In this document: in pieces, positions 31,668 through 41,503 of the stretch
Numbering within the stretch: position 1 is the stretch's first letter
Layout: every line of letters begins with the position of its first letter
Assembly (NCBI RefSeq): GCF_048544455.1
Contig: NC_133538.1
Location: 143,961,922-144,025,921 of the forward strand
Length of the DNA stretch: 64,000 bases
Source of the DNA: Silene latifolia
Lineage: Eukaryota; Streptophyta; Magnoliopsida; Caryophyllales; Caryophyllaceae
Direction: 5' to 3'
The notes under the pieces: model-generated
What the model saw: the letters and a program-made list of their open reading frames with translations, nothing else
Databases searched by the model: none
What the model was told of the DNA's origin: nothing
Program-made: the position numbers and the translations under genes

Positions 31668-32554
31668 GCGGATCCAGGTGAGGCACCTCATTATGGCGAG
31701 GCGGCGGTCTCACCAAATTCATTCATTAAACTTGGGGCGGATTTGAATGTGGGGTGATCTTAAACGGGCTCATTCAATGTGAGGCCGTCAATTCATATTA
31801 TCCTAATTTGTCAGTTCATCTTTTCTAAACATCTAAACAAATTTTCTTCATCAACGATTAATATGTGATTGTAGCGATTGTTCATAGATTCCAAACCCAA
31901 AATCCATAAACTAATCAACGATTCATCAATTGCAGCGATTGTTCATTCCAATTGATGAATTCTGTGAGGGTTGTGAAGCGATTAATATCGTGATTCCAAT
32001 TGCGACGATTTTTGCCGATCAACAAGCTACGGCAATAATATCGTGATTTCAGCAATTTGAAGACTTTATTCGATTAATTTGAAGGTAATTTCATCAAAAT
32101 AACATACAACAACGTGATTTCAAAGCAATTTAGAAGAAGATTTGAATAATTTCGAGGTAATTTCATAATTTTGATCAAAATTGAGCTCGATTAATTTGTG
32201 TTTCAGTTTTAGTTTGTAAAATATTGTGATTGTAGTGGAATCGAAGGCTCGATTTTGTGTAATATGAGGAAAGTGTGGTGGGAATAGGTGATTAATTATC
32301 ATGTGGGTATTTGGTTGATTACTTGATTGTGCGAATTTTAGTGGGTAATCGAACAAACAACAACAGCTTTACAAACGTCAACTTATTATATAAAATTTGG
32401 CGCAAAAATGTAATCTGTTTGATCTGGTCCTTTATATGTAAGCATTGGTTTATCTCTGATTCTCTTAAACGGAAACAGTTTAGCTGAATTTGGTACTTTA
32501 AGCTTGTATTATGCAGTTTAGGTGACATGGTTTTAATGCAATTTCTCTTTTGCG

Positions 32555-32985
32555 GAGATGATGGAGGATGACGTGCAGACATCTAGAGAAGGAAGATGCT
32601 TCAGGTTTTGGATTAATAGTCTTGGTACTGCCACCTATGTCAACAATGTGTTCGAGGATGTCAGAAACGGGTTAGTGGTTTTTATCCTTATCCCCTAAGT
32701 AGTAAAAACACTCCTGCTTTGGCTTGATATTCACAAGGTGAGCTGTTAATCAATTGAAAATTTGCGTACTACTTTTGTGTTGCAGATGGGTACTTCTTGA
32801 AGTTTTAGACAAAATATCTCCAGGATCAGTCAACTGGAAGCACGCAACAAAGCCTCCTATAAAAATGCCTTTCAGGAAAGTGGAGAATTGCAATCAAGTC
32901 GTAAAGATCGGGAAACAATTGAATTTTTCCCTTGTAAATGTGGCTGGGAATGATATTGTACAAGGAAATAAGAAGCTAATTCTTG
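32555..32985 (+). pseudogene. Captured fimbrin exons (calponin-homology domain)
   Basis: Two exons can be read. Exon 1 (about 32555-32670) encodes [20 protein letters not shown] then [12 protein letters not shown]. The intron at 32671-32785 has GT and AG ends. Exon 2 (32786-32985) begins by completing G-W, encodes [19 protein letters not shown] and [20 protein letters not shown], and ends at a GT donor (32986). This matches plant fimbrins, actin-bundling proteins, in a calponin-homology domain, probably the third. The reading frame is intact over about 105 codons and the splice signals remain. The rest of the gene is missing, so it cannot make fimbrin. The acceptor before exon 1 looks mutated (ttttgcg). 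Confidence 0.88.
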
Positions 32986-33295
32986 GTATGTATGCATTGT
33001 AATTTCCTTCTAGTCACAATTGAGTTTTTGAGCTCGTGCAAGTGTCTTAAATATCCCCTAACGTCTAATTCGGTTCTTGCTTATATACTCTAATATTTTA
33101 TTGTCCCCATAATCAACTTTAATCACTAATTTCTCCAAGTATATGTAAAACTACAATGCAAAATTGCTCATGTTTGTTTTGTTTTTATCGAAAAACTTGA
33201 TTATCTTCATATTATCATTTCTAAGTTGTAACTTATGTATATTAAGAGAATTATCACTTCGTTTGACCATGAAAGTCATGTAGGTAAATAAAAAT

Positions 33296-33468
33296 GGGTG
33301 GAGGCCGAGCCACTCCTCAGTGACTACAAATGTAATGAGCAGGTCCGGTTTAGTTTGGGCAAGGAGTTTGCAGAGGTTCAGCATTGGGTTGATGTGGCCT
33401 CTTCCTGGGTATGGCATTGCCACTAGGTGATGCCCCGTCATTGGTGTTTCTTTAAGGTTGAGCTCCAT
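33296..33468 (-). pseudogene. Captured UGT87-like glycosyltransferase N terminus
   Basis: From an ATG at 33468 the minus strand encodes GHHLVAMPYPGRGHINPMLN followed by LCKLLAQTKPDLLITFVVTE and EWLGL. This is the start of a family 1 plant UDP-glycosyltransferase of UGT87 type; the GRGHINP stretch is part of the acceptor-side N-terminal domain. The match stops near 33296, so the donor-binding PSPG box and most of the enzyme are absent. It is opposite in strand to the fimbrin and ARGONAUTE pieces, which fits stepwise capture. Confidence 0.85.
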
Positions 33469-34099
33469 GATTGATAAAGGAAGAACTAGTCTTCTGTCTA
33501 CCTTAAAAGGGATTCGCGTTTTAATGCTTTTCAGCTGCAGGTAATCAATCATCTTGGAAGATAAGTGGCTATATAGACAAAAACAATAATCAAATGCAAG
33601 ACTGAGAGAATAGTCTAACACTCAACACTTCAACAATGTGTGGCGGGCTAGGATAGACTTCAAAGTTTATAACTTTTTTACGTAGAAAAGGGAAAGGTGC
33701 TCTAATTTTCTATTTAAGTCAAGGTGACGGAATCGTGAACCACACACACCCTTTCCTAAAAGTTTCTATTAATTCATTTTGCTGAGATTAATGTGTAGCA
33801 CATAGAGTCTGAGCAGCATCGAATGTAAATTTTGTGAGCACATGCTGATTTGTTGAAATAGAATGACCTTTGCTAACCGAGAGACTTGAGAATCATCACG
33901 ATCCGAGAGTAATGTGTGAACCCATAGCATTATTCACGAAGGTGGCCTTGTTGGAATTTTCATAGCTGTGCAACATTTGTTATTACTGACTATTTGGTTT
34001 TGTGAATCTCGGTCCTTATGTTGTGAATTCTATAGCTTGTTTTGTGAACCTGTAAGATAATTTTTTAAAACTTGGTCATTGTAGGTGTTAGGAATCACC

Positions 34100-34960
34100 T
34101 ATTTTGTTCTTTGCCTTATTTTGTGAATCTCAGTCCTTGTGTTGTGAATCCTAGAGCTTGTTTTGTGAACTTGTAAGATAATTTTCTAGAACTTGGTCAC
34201 CATAAGTGTTGGGAATCTTAGTCCTTGTGTTGTGAATCACATAGAATGAGGGCATTCTATGTTTGATGTTTTACAGCTTAGTTTCTATTTCAGGAACTTT
34301 ATAGTAGAATTTTTTGCTGTTACTTTTTAGCTTTTTTCCTTATTTGGTGAATCCCAGACCTTATTTTGTGAATCCCAAACCTTGTTCAGTGAATCTGAGA
34401 GCTTGTTTTGTGAAACTTGGTCATCATAAGTGGTTAAAATCACCTTTTTTTGCCTTTTTCCTTATTTGGTGAATCTCAGACCTTATTTTGTGAATCTCAT
34501 GCTTTATTCAGTGAATCTTAGGCCTTGTTTTGTGAAACTTGATCATCATAAGTGGTTAAAATCACCTATTTTGCTCTTTTCTTTATTCGGTGAATCTCAG
34601 ATTTTGTTTTGTGAATCTCAGACCTTATTCAGTGAATCTTAGAGCTTGTTTTGTGAAACTTGGTCATAAAATCACCTTTTATGCTCTTTTCCTTATTTGG
34701 TGAATCTCAGACCTTGTTTTTTGAATCTCATACCTTATTTAGTGAATCTTAGGACTTGTTTTGTGAAACTTGATCATCATAGGTGGTTAAAATCACCTTT
34801 TTTGCTCTTTTCCTTATTTGGTGAATCTCAAACCTTATTTTGTGAATCTCATACCTTATTCGGTGAATCTTAAGGCTTGTTTTGTGAAACTTGATCATCA
34901 TAAGTGGTTAAAATCACCTTTTTTACTCTTTTTCCTAATTTGTGTTTCAGTTTTAGTTTG
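34100..34960. repeat. Tandem array, about 110-125 bp unit, in E6
   Basis: About six copies containing gtgaatctcagaccttattt, ttgtgaaacttgatcatcat and gtggttaaaatcacc. Shorter related units (ttgtgaatctcagtccttgt) lie just upstream (34000-34230). Confidence 0.85.
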
Positions 34961-35303
34961 TAAAATATTGTGAGGGCGTTTTTCGGATAATTCGTTACTA
35001 AACATTCGTTACTAAACATCCTATGAGGGCAAGGAGCTCGAATTGGTTATTGCCATTCTGTAGGACAATAATGGCTCTCTCTGTATGGTATGTCCTTCGT
35101 GCTCCGTGCTCTTGTGTTTTCATTCCTCGATGAAATGCCTCTCTAAGGAACTTCATTTAGAAGGAGAATCGAAACTTTTACTTACATCCTATACCACATA
35201 CATCTTTTATGAAGCAACACGTGCTTTTATATTATCTTAGTGTAAAACGGTCTTACAAGAGACTGAACTTTTTGCACTTGCTAATGGTTTATTTTCCGTG
35301 TAG

Positions 35304-35570
35304 GTGATCTGAAACGCATCTGTGAAACTGATTTAGGACCGATTTCACAGTGCTGCCTTACAAAGTATGTCCTGAAAGTTTCCAGGCAATACGGCAAATC
35401 ATCCTTGAAAATCAATGTGAAGGTATGTATAATCGGGACCTTATCTTACTTACAACTTACAAGTATGCACTGACCCGGAAAATACATATGATAACGACTT
35501 TTATTCACAGATGGGAGGAAGGAATACCGTCCTTATGGATGCTTTAAGTTTAAGAATCCCAAGGGTGCAG
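35304..35570 (+). pseudogene. Captured ARGONAUTE exons (PIWI domain piece)
   Basis: Exon A (35304-35422, after a tag acceptor) encodes [20 protein letters not shown] then [10 protein letters not shown] and LKINVK. The intron at 35423-35510 has GT and AG ends. Exon B (35511 to about 35570) encodes MGGRNTVLMDALSLRIPRVQ. This is the stretch of plant AGO proteins just before the first catalytic Asp of the PIWI domain. The catalytic residues themselves are not included. The frame is open and the splice sites are intact, but one residue is missing near QYGKSS relative to the usual spacing. It cannot encode a slicer; a transcript could be a source of small RNA against AGO genes, which is inference only. 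Confidence 0.9.
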
Positions 35571-35793
35571 TGTTATTATTTGGCTCTATGGAATAACGTA
35601 ACAAGTTAATAGAATAACACGGTTACTCTATGTGATAACATGACAAGTTACTGGAATAACACTACACGCTCTTTGGAATAACATGAGAAACATATGACTC
35701 GAATACTCGGGTGAAGTGGTGACTTATAAACTTATATTGTGGCCATTACATCAACTGTAGTGTGTTGGTGGAATATTCAGTTTCTACTAAACT

Positions 35794-35866
35794 AGCTCAT
35801 TAGCTCAATTGGTAGAGCATTTGTGCAATTGCACAAAGGATGTAGGTTCAATTCCTACATGAGCTT
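35794..35866 (+). tRNA. tRNA-like sequence, non-canonical anticodon loop
   Basis: Full cloverleaf by eye: acceptor stem AGCTCAT/ATGAGCT (7 bp), D stem GCTC/GAGC with loop AATTGGTA, anticodon-position stem TTTGT/ACAAA, T stem GTAGG/CCTAC with loop TTCAATT. Internal promoter boxes are near consensus (TAGCTCAATTGG and GGTTCAATTCC). The middle arm is a palindrome with an 8-nt loop and lacks T at position 33, so a working anticodon is unlikely. Probably a tRNA-derived pseudogene or SINE-like head. Confidence 0.6.
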
Positions 35867-36054
35867 CTATTATCAATATATGTAACATAAGTGTTACTTT
35901 ATCAAATAAACAGTGTTATTATATATACGAAACAATGTTACATTATCAAATAACTAGTGTTATTCTTAGCTAGCATCACTTTGTTCGATAATTATTGTTA
36001 CCACATAGAACAACTAATGTTACTACAAAGTGTAACTAGTGCTTTATATATGTT

Positions 36055-36123
36055 CGTCTATGTGGGGCTCGAACCCACACCATGTGCAATAACACATTGC
36101 TCTATCTTTTGAGCTAATAGACG
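36055..36123 (-). tRNA. Second tRNA-like sequence, facing the first
   Basis: On the minus strand: acceptor CGTCTAT/ATAGACG (7 bp), D stem GCTC/GAGC, middle stem ATGTG/CACAT with a 6-nt loop, T stem GTGGG/CCCAC with loop TTCGAGC. The B box GGTTCGAGCCC is near consensus. The loop size is again abnormal. It points toward the one at 35794, about 190 bp apart. Confidence 0.6.
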
Positions 36124-37665
36124 ACAATGGCCAAATCCGATATGAAAGTTTTGCAATCTCATCTGAGATCGTGAATCGGGAATCGGGATATAGTCATTGA
36201 TCATTCACTAAGTATCCATTTCAATTCATATAGAATGAAAAGCAAGAATTATTTGGAAGTCAAATGAACTTTCACAGTAGAACACAAGGATCGATAAACT
36301 CGATACTTGGTCACTATGATAGACTTATGTTGAAGGGTCGGGCATGAGTAGTGCATACGACTTACCCAGTGTCGGACTTCGTTATTTTTGAAAAATTGTG
36401 AAGTTTTGGATTTTATGTCCTGAAATTGAAAAACTTGTACAAAGATGCATTTAAGCGGGTATGCATTAGATGACAAAGATAAATCGATCTGACAGCCACA
36501 ATTAAACAAAACTTTATCAAGGGTATACAAAAGGAAGTTACCTGGTATTTAGCTTGCTAGAAATAAATGAGCACGCAGACTGAAGATTGAAGCCGTGTCA
36601 CAGATATTCCCAATCTCTCAAGATGATCAAGTGTCACTTGACTCGAATGCTCCTTCTATCGATGACCAAAGCTCCCAATCCCTTTAACTCCAAAATAGAT
36701 GTTTCATGGCCACGCCATTTAGAGTCAAGGGAGCTGGGTTCTCCTCTCATAAGAAGAGCAGTGAAGGAAAAGGTACTGGCAAGTGCCAACTACAAGGATC
36801 TGATAAACTCAATACTTGGTCACTGCTCAAATTCAAACGCATTTTAGCCCAAATACAAGGATCTGATAAACTCAATACTTGGCTGGGTAAAACAAATTAA
36901 CTGGAGGAATTACCACAAATTTAGCCCAAATACCAGTTCGGCGAATAGTTCCTGCTGAAAACCAAAATAGAGAACAGGAAAAAAAAAACAAACAAGAAGC
37001 TCTCAGGAACAAAAACAACAAAATTGTGCGAAAATAGGAGCACAGTAGGAATGCATAAAATTTACTGAAGTCGAGTGAATAGAAAGAGTAGAACAAGAGT
37101 GAAATTGAGTAATTAAAGTAATTTCAAAGATTAACCAACGAAAATCGAAATCGAGGTAGTAAATAGTTAAGAAAGGGAAATGAACATACGAAGAAGCGGA
37201 GAAATCGACTTCAATTGATTTTATGCGTTCTCTTTGCGCTTCGATTATGCTTACAAAATGATCAAAACCCGCATAAGAACAGTGATAATAAGTAATGAAA
37301 GTAGTTTAGCGAAAATTTATCAAATTAAATCGATAATTTATCAAATTATATAAGTAATGAACAAATGATAATAAGTAATCGAAATGAAAAAATAGATGAT
37401 CGAAATTACCGGATCATAATAGCGGTGGAGAAGCTTAGTGATAATGGCGGTCGAAAAGCTCGGTGATAATGGCGAAGATGGAGTGAAGATGGAGCTCAGT
37501 GAAGATGAGTTAGAAGAGAGAGAAAGGGCGTAAATGAAATGTGTGCGTTGGTTAGGATAATATAGAGGGACGTGTGGATCATCCCGGTGAGTTTATAATT
37601 TTTAGATCAACGGTTTAGGATGGGTCACCGCCTCCTTTCACCCAGAAGGGTCTTTCACGATTCAA

Positions 37666-37678
<13 letters not shown>

Positions 37679-37732
<54 letters not shown>
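37679..37732. repeat. (TA)n microsatellite, chain junction 7
   Basis: About 27 TA units preceded by a CT run, between E6 and E7. Confidence 0.98.
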
Positions 37733-37735
<3 letters not shown>

Positions 37736-38763
37736 TTGTGATCGGTGAGAAGCATTAGAACTCGGTGAGAACGGTGAGAACGAGATATATGGCTGAGATT
37801 ACACACACATTCCTAACACAACAAACACTGCCTAACACTATATTCACAGTGAGCCGTCGTCGGCAGCCACCACAACAACGCCGTCGACATCACCATCGGC
37901 CCCATATGTCATCGACGACGCCACCGACCACCCCAAACGACGCCGGCGACCACGAACCACCCTGCACAGTCCCAATATACTGCCGAACTGACGCCCTCCC
38001 CACCACCATCACAACCGCACTAACCTCTTTAGGGTGACTTTCCGGCCAAAAACCACATCCCTCCACCTTATCCTTTCCATCTTCGTCGCTATCAAATCAC
38101 TGGCGAAAATCATCGTTCTCACCTCTTGTTTGTTAGATCAATCAATTGCGAAAAATCAATTGTAATTTTGGAATAATCAAATGATTTTTAGTCGGAAAAA
38201 TATCATTTTCGGCTGATTGTAGAATAGTGGTTTCGATGGCGGGAATAGGACATGACGCCGACATTGGCGAAGAGGCAGACACATGGGGCTGTGGAGCCCA
38301 CAAGTGTTCCCGTGTGGTGGTTATGGTGTGTGGTAGGTTGGTGAAATCGGATGATGGTGGTTGTCGGTGGGTGCTTAGTAGCTTTCGCAAAATGGAAGGA
38401 GGAGCTAAATTGTGTGTTCGAATACGAGTATCTGATATATGAACATAAACTATGTGCAAGTGTGCAATCTAACTTGAGTAGAGTATTCCAATTTTAAAGG
38501 CGGGACGTAATTTTATTTACCACTCTCTTTCATTTGATGTGTATGTGGAACAGATGCCATGGAATGCATGTGGAATAGGCTAATTAGCATTAAGAGCTCT
38601 CACCTGGTGCATTGATAAGACGGGTTTTAAGTCTTATCAACATTAAATAAGCTTCGTTATATTACAGTAAGCAGACTGACTTAGTCTGACGGGTTAATTA
38701 ATTCAAGGGCACTGTCCCATCTTTGTTTACTGGTTATATAATTTGGTGATGTTTTACTTGCAG

Positions 38764-39316
38764 TATGCTCACAGAGAATGTATAAAAGATGGTGTGATGA
38801 GAAAGGGGATATAATTTGTGAAATATGCTTACAGGTTTGTCTTTAATTATATTTCAATTCCTCTATTTTCCCCTGTTTTTTTTGTTTAAGTTCATTTATA
38901 TATAAAACAAACAATTGTTATTTAAATTGAATTAGAGTTTATTTCTTCATTTAAGATTATAATTTAACAAAAAAAAAAAAATTGAACTTGAAAGCGAGAA
39001 TTTTAATTACTCCCTGCATGCGTCCTAGTTGATTACCTTTGATTAAAATACCGTTGACAAAGAATATAAAACGTAAACAAATAATTTGGGCAATTGGGCA
39101 TAAATGAGATCGTTCACCATAGTTTGACCCTTTTTTTCTAAGATGGTACTCATCAAACTCTCTTTATTGTAAGATTTTTTGTAAATAACAGTTTATTGTA
39201 CAGATTATTATTAATGAAACAGTTTATAATTTGATGCAGAAATATGAATCAGGATACACAGCTATTGCTAAACAACCAAAGAAAATAGTGGTACAAGATG
39301 AAGTTGTCACTATCAG
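38764..39316 (+). pseudogene. Captured RING-CH (MARCH-like) E3 ligase exons, frameshifted
   Basis: Exon 1 (38764-38834, after a cag acceptor and before a gt donor) encodes YAHRECIK, then in the next frame RWCDEKGDIICEICLQ. These are the second half of a plant RING-CH zinc finger, with His and the final CxxC pair. A one-base loss near 38788 breaks the frame. Exon 2 (39240-39316, also with intact AG and GT) encodes KYESGYTA and further residues, as usually follows this domain. The first half of the finger is absent. Membrane ubiquitin ligases are the likely donors. Confidence 0.75.
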
Positions 39317-40324
39317 GTAGACTATTCCTCATTTCCTCCTATTTTCTTATTCATTCCTTTCATTTTTTAATTATTTATTTTTTTGTCTTTTAAATTTCAT
39401 CTAGTAATTATAATTTTTCTTCTGTATCTCTCTTTATGAGTTGTGAGTTGTGAGTGATTCTCATCTTCTAAATGTCCGAGTAGTTATTCCGGTCACAATA
39501 GCCAGTGACTCCATATCTTCAAGCATATAAAATTGCATATTTACGTATAGGAGAATCCATTACCTTAAGAGACGGTATATTAATTTTGTTCAAGCAGATC
39601 GTGATGATGGTTTGAGGTGTTTGTCGTTGGTTATGGTGGTGGTGGGATTTTGAGAAGATAATAGCAATTCAGGTCTATTAATGGTGGTAGTTGGAAAATT
39701 TTGTGTCTAAAACACCATTGCCGGAGAAATTCAGGTCCATTAATGGTGGTGGTGGTGGTGACTAGCGACAGCTTGGCAGTGTATTGAGGTTGTTTCGGCG
39801 GCACTGATGTTGTCGGTCTCTTTAAGCGGGCCAGGTGATGTTGCAGGCATTTTTTGGGTAGCCGGTAACGTGGTGTTATTGTGATACATTAATTTAGACA
39901 TCACCTCCCTCGACCCAAACATAAAGGAGAAGGTAGTTCAAACCTTCGGCAGTTCAGTATCTCGTACAAATTTGATCCATTTGTAATTTGGTTCACAATA
40001 CTGAAGACTCACATGAGCTCCATGTTTGATACCGGCTGCACTAAAGGCGTACAGGACAAGATTATACAGCGGTGACTGATTGCAGGAAACCGCTAATTGT
40101 ACCATACCCATAAATTCTACACATTTTATGTAGAAAGTGTTTTGTTTGTTAGTTGAATTTTGACTTGTAAATCATGAATTAATAGGCAAGTAAAGTGACT
40201 AGTACTAATATTAGTGTTTTTAATTCAAATTGTGGGTAGTGGAGTGAAATAAAAGGTGATATATATTAGCGTTGTAGTTTACGTCTCTGGTCACTGGCGG
40301 TTACCACATTGAAGATTGGGGAAA

Positions 40325-41205
40325 GTGTACCTAGGATCGGAAAAAGTGTAACTACATTATTGGAAAGTGTATCTAAAATTTATGTGAAAAAATGTATCTA
40401 TTTCATTTTGCAAAAAAAAAAAAAACGTATATGACATTTGGTTAAAAAAAAATCTATCAAAAAATTGTACCTATGCTAGCAAAAAGTGTATCTACATTCT
40501 TTAAAAAATGTACATAGAATGAAAGTCAAAAGTGTACCTAGGATAAAAAAAGTGTATATAGAATTCACTTAAAAATTGTACCTCGAATAAAAAAGTGTAT
40601 CTACATTGTTAAAATGTGTGTATAGAATTTTGGTAAAAAGTGTAACTACTTTATTTAAAAGTGTATATGCGATTTGGTTAAAAGAAAGTGTATCTACATT
40701 CTTAAATTGCGTATATAGAATTTTGATAAAAAAGTGTACCTACTTTAGTTAAAAGTGTATATGAGATTTGGTAAAAAAAAAAAAAAAAAAAAAAAGTGTA
40801 TCTACATTCTTAAAATACGTATATAGAATTTTGGTAAAAAGTGTACCTACTTTAGTTAAAAGTGTATATGAAAAAAAAAAAAAGTGTATCTACATTCTTA
40901 AAATGCGTATATGGAATTTTGGTAAAAAGTGTACCTACTTTAGAATTTTGGTAAAAAGTGTACCTACTTTAGTTAAAAGTGTATATGAGATTTGGTAAAA
41001 AAAAAAAAAGTATCTACATTCTTAAAATGCGTATATAGAATTTTGGTAAAAAGTGTACCTACTTTAGTTAAAAGTGTATATGAAATTTGGTAAAAAAAAA
41101 AAGTGTATCTATATTCTTAAAATGCGTATATAGAATTTTGGTAAAAAGTGTACCTACTTTAGTTAAAAGTGTATATGAGATTTGGTAAAAAAAAAAAAAA
41201 AGTGC
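40325..41205. repeat. Tandem array of E7
   Basis: Units of about 100-115 bp combining aaaaagtgtatctacattct, aaaatgcgtatatagaattt and aaaaagtgtacctactttag. Copies are most regular at 40700-41205, looser upstream. Poly-A runs vary between copies. Confidence 0.85.
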
Positions 41206-41285
41206 ACCTTTTATATATATTCTAATGTATCTAGTGCGTTTCACCGTTCTCATTTGAATGGTGGTCGTTACTCATAGGATCCCAC

Positions 41286-41290
<5 letters not shown>

Positions 41291-41323
<33 letters not shown>

Positions 41324-41334
41324 ATATATATATA

Positions 41335-41410
<76 letters not shown>
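41291..41410. repeat. (TA)n microsatellite, chain junction 8
   Basis: About 60 TA units with two TC interruptions, ending the chain. Confidence 0.97.
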
Positions 41411-41411
<1 letters not shown>

Positions 41412-41503
41412 TTACAAGGAGTTAAATTTACATGAACTAATCATTCCCTAACTTCAACAAAAAATTTACTAATAAGCTGATCTAAGCTCTGAGTATAATG
41501 CAT

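Larger units (their letters stand above)
37733..41290. mobile_element. (TA)n-bounded element E7 with captured RING-CH fragment
   Basis: Left end has gagaacggtgagaacg, and the reverse complement of the right end has gagaacggtgaaacgc. C-rich ccaccaccac/gccgtcg sequence at 37850-38020 is mirrored by G-rich sequence at 39600-39785. A captured exon pair is at 38764-39316 and a tandem array at 40325-41205. No transposase is seen. Confidence 0.6.

Noticed and set aside
32555-32985. A real fimbrin locus
   Set aside because: About 105 of the roughly 650 codons expected, with nothing of the gene on either side.
35304-35570. A functional ARGONAUTE gene
   Set aside because: Only two exon pieces, no catalytic residues, no PAZ or MID; surrounded by element repeats.
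35794-35866. A working tRNA gene
   Set aside because: Anticodon loop is 8 nt without the expected T33; called tRNA-like only.
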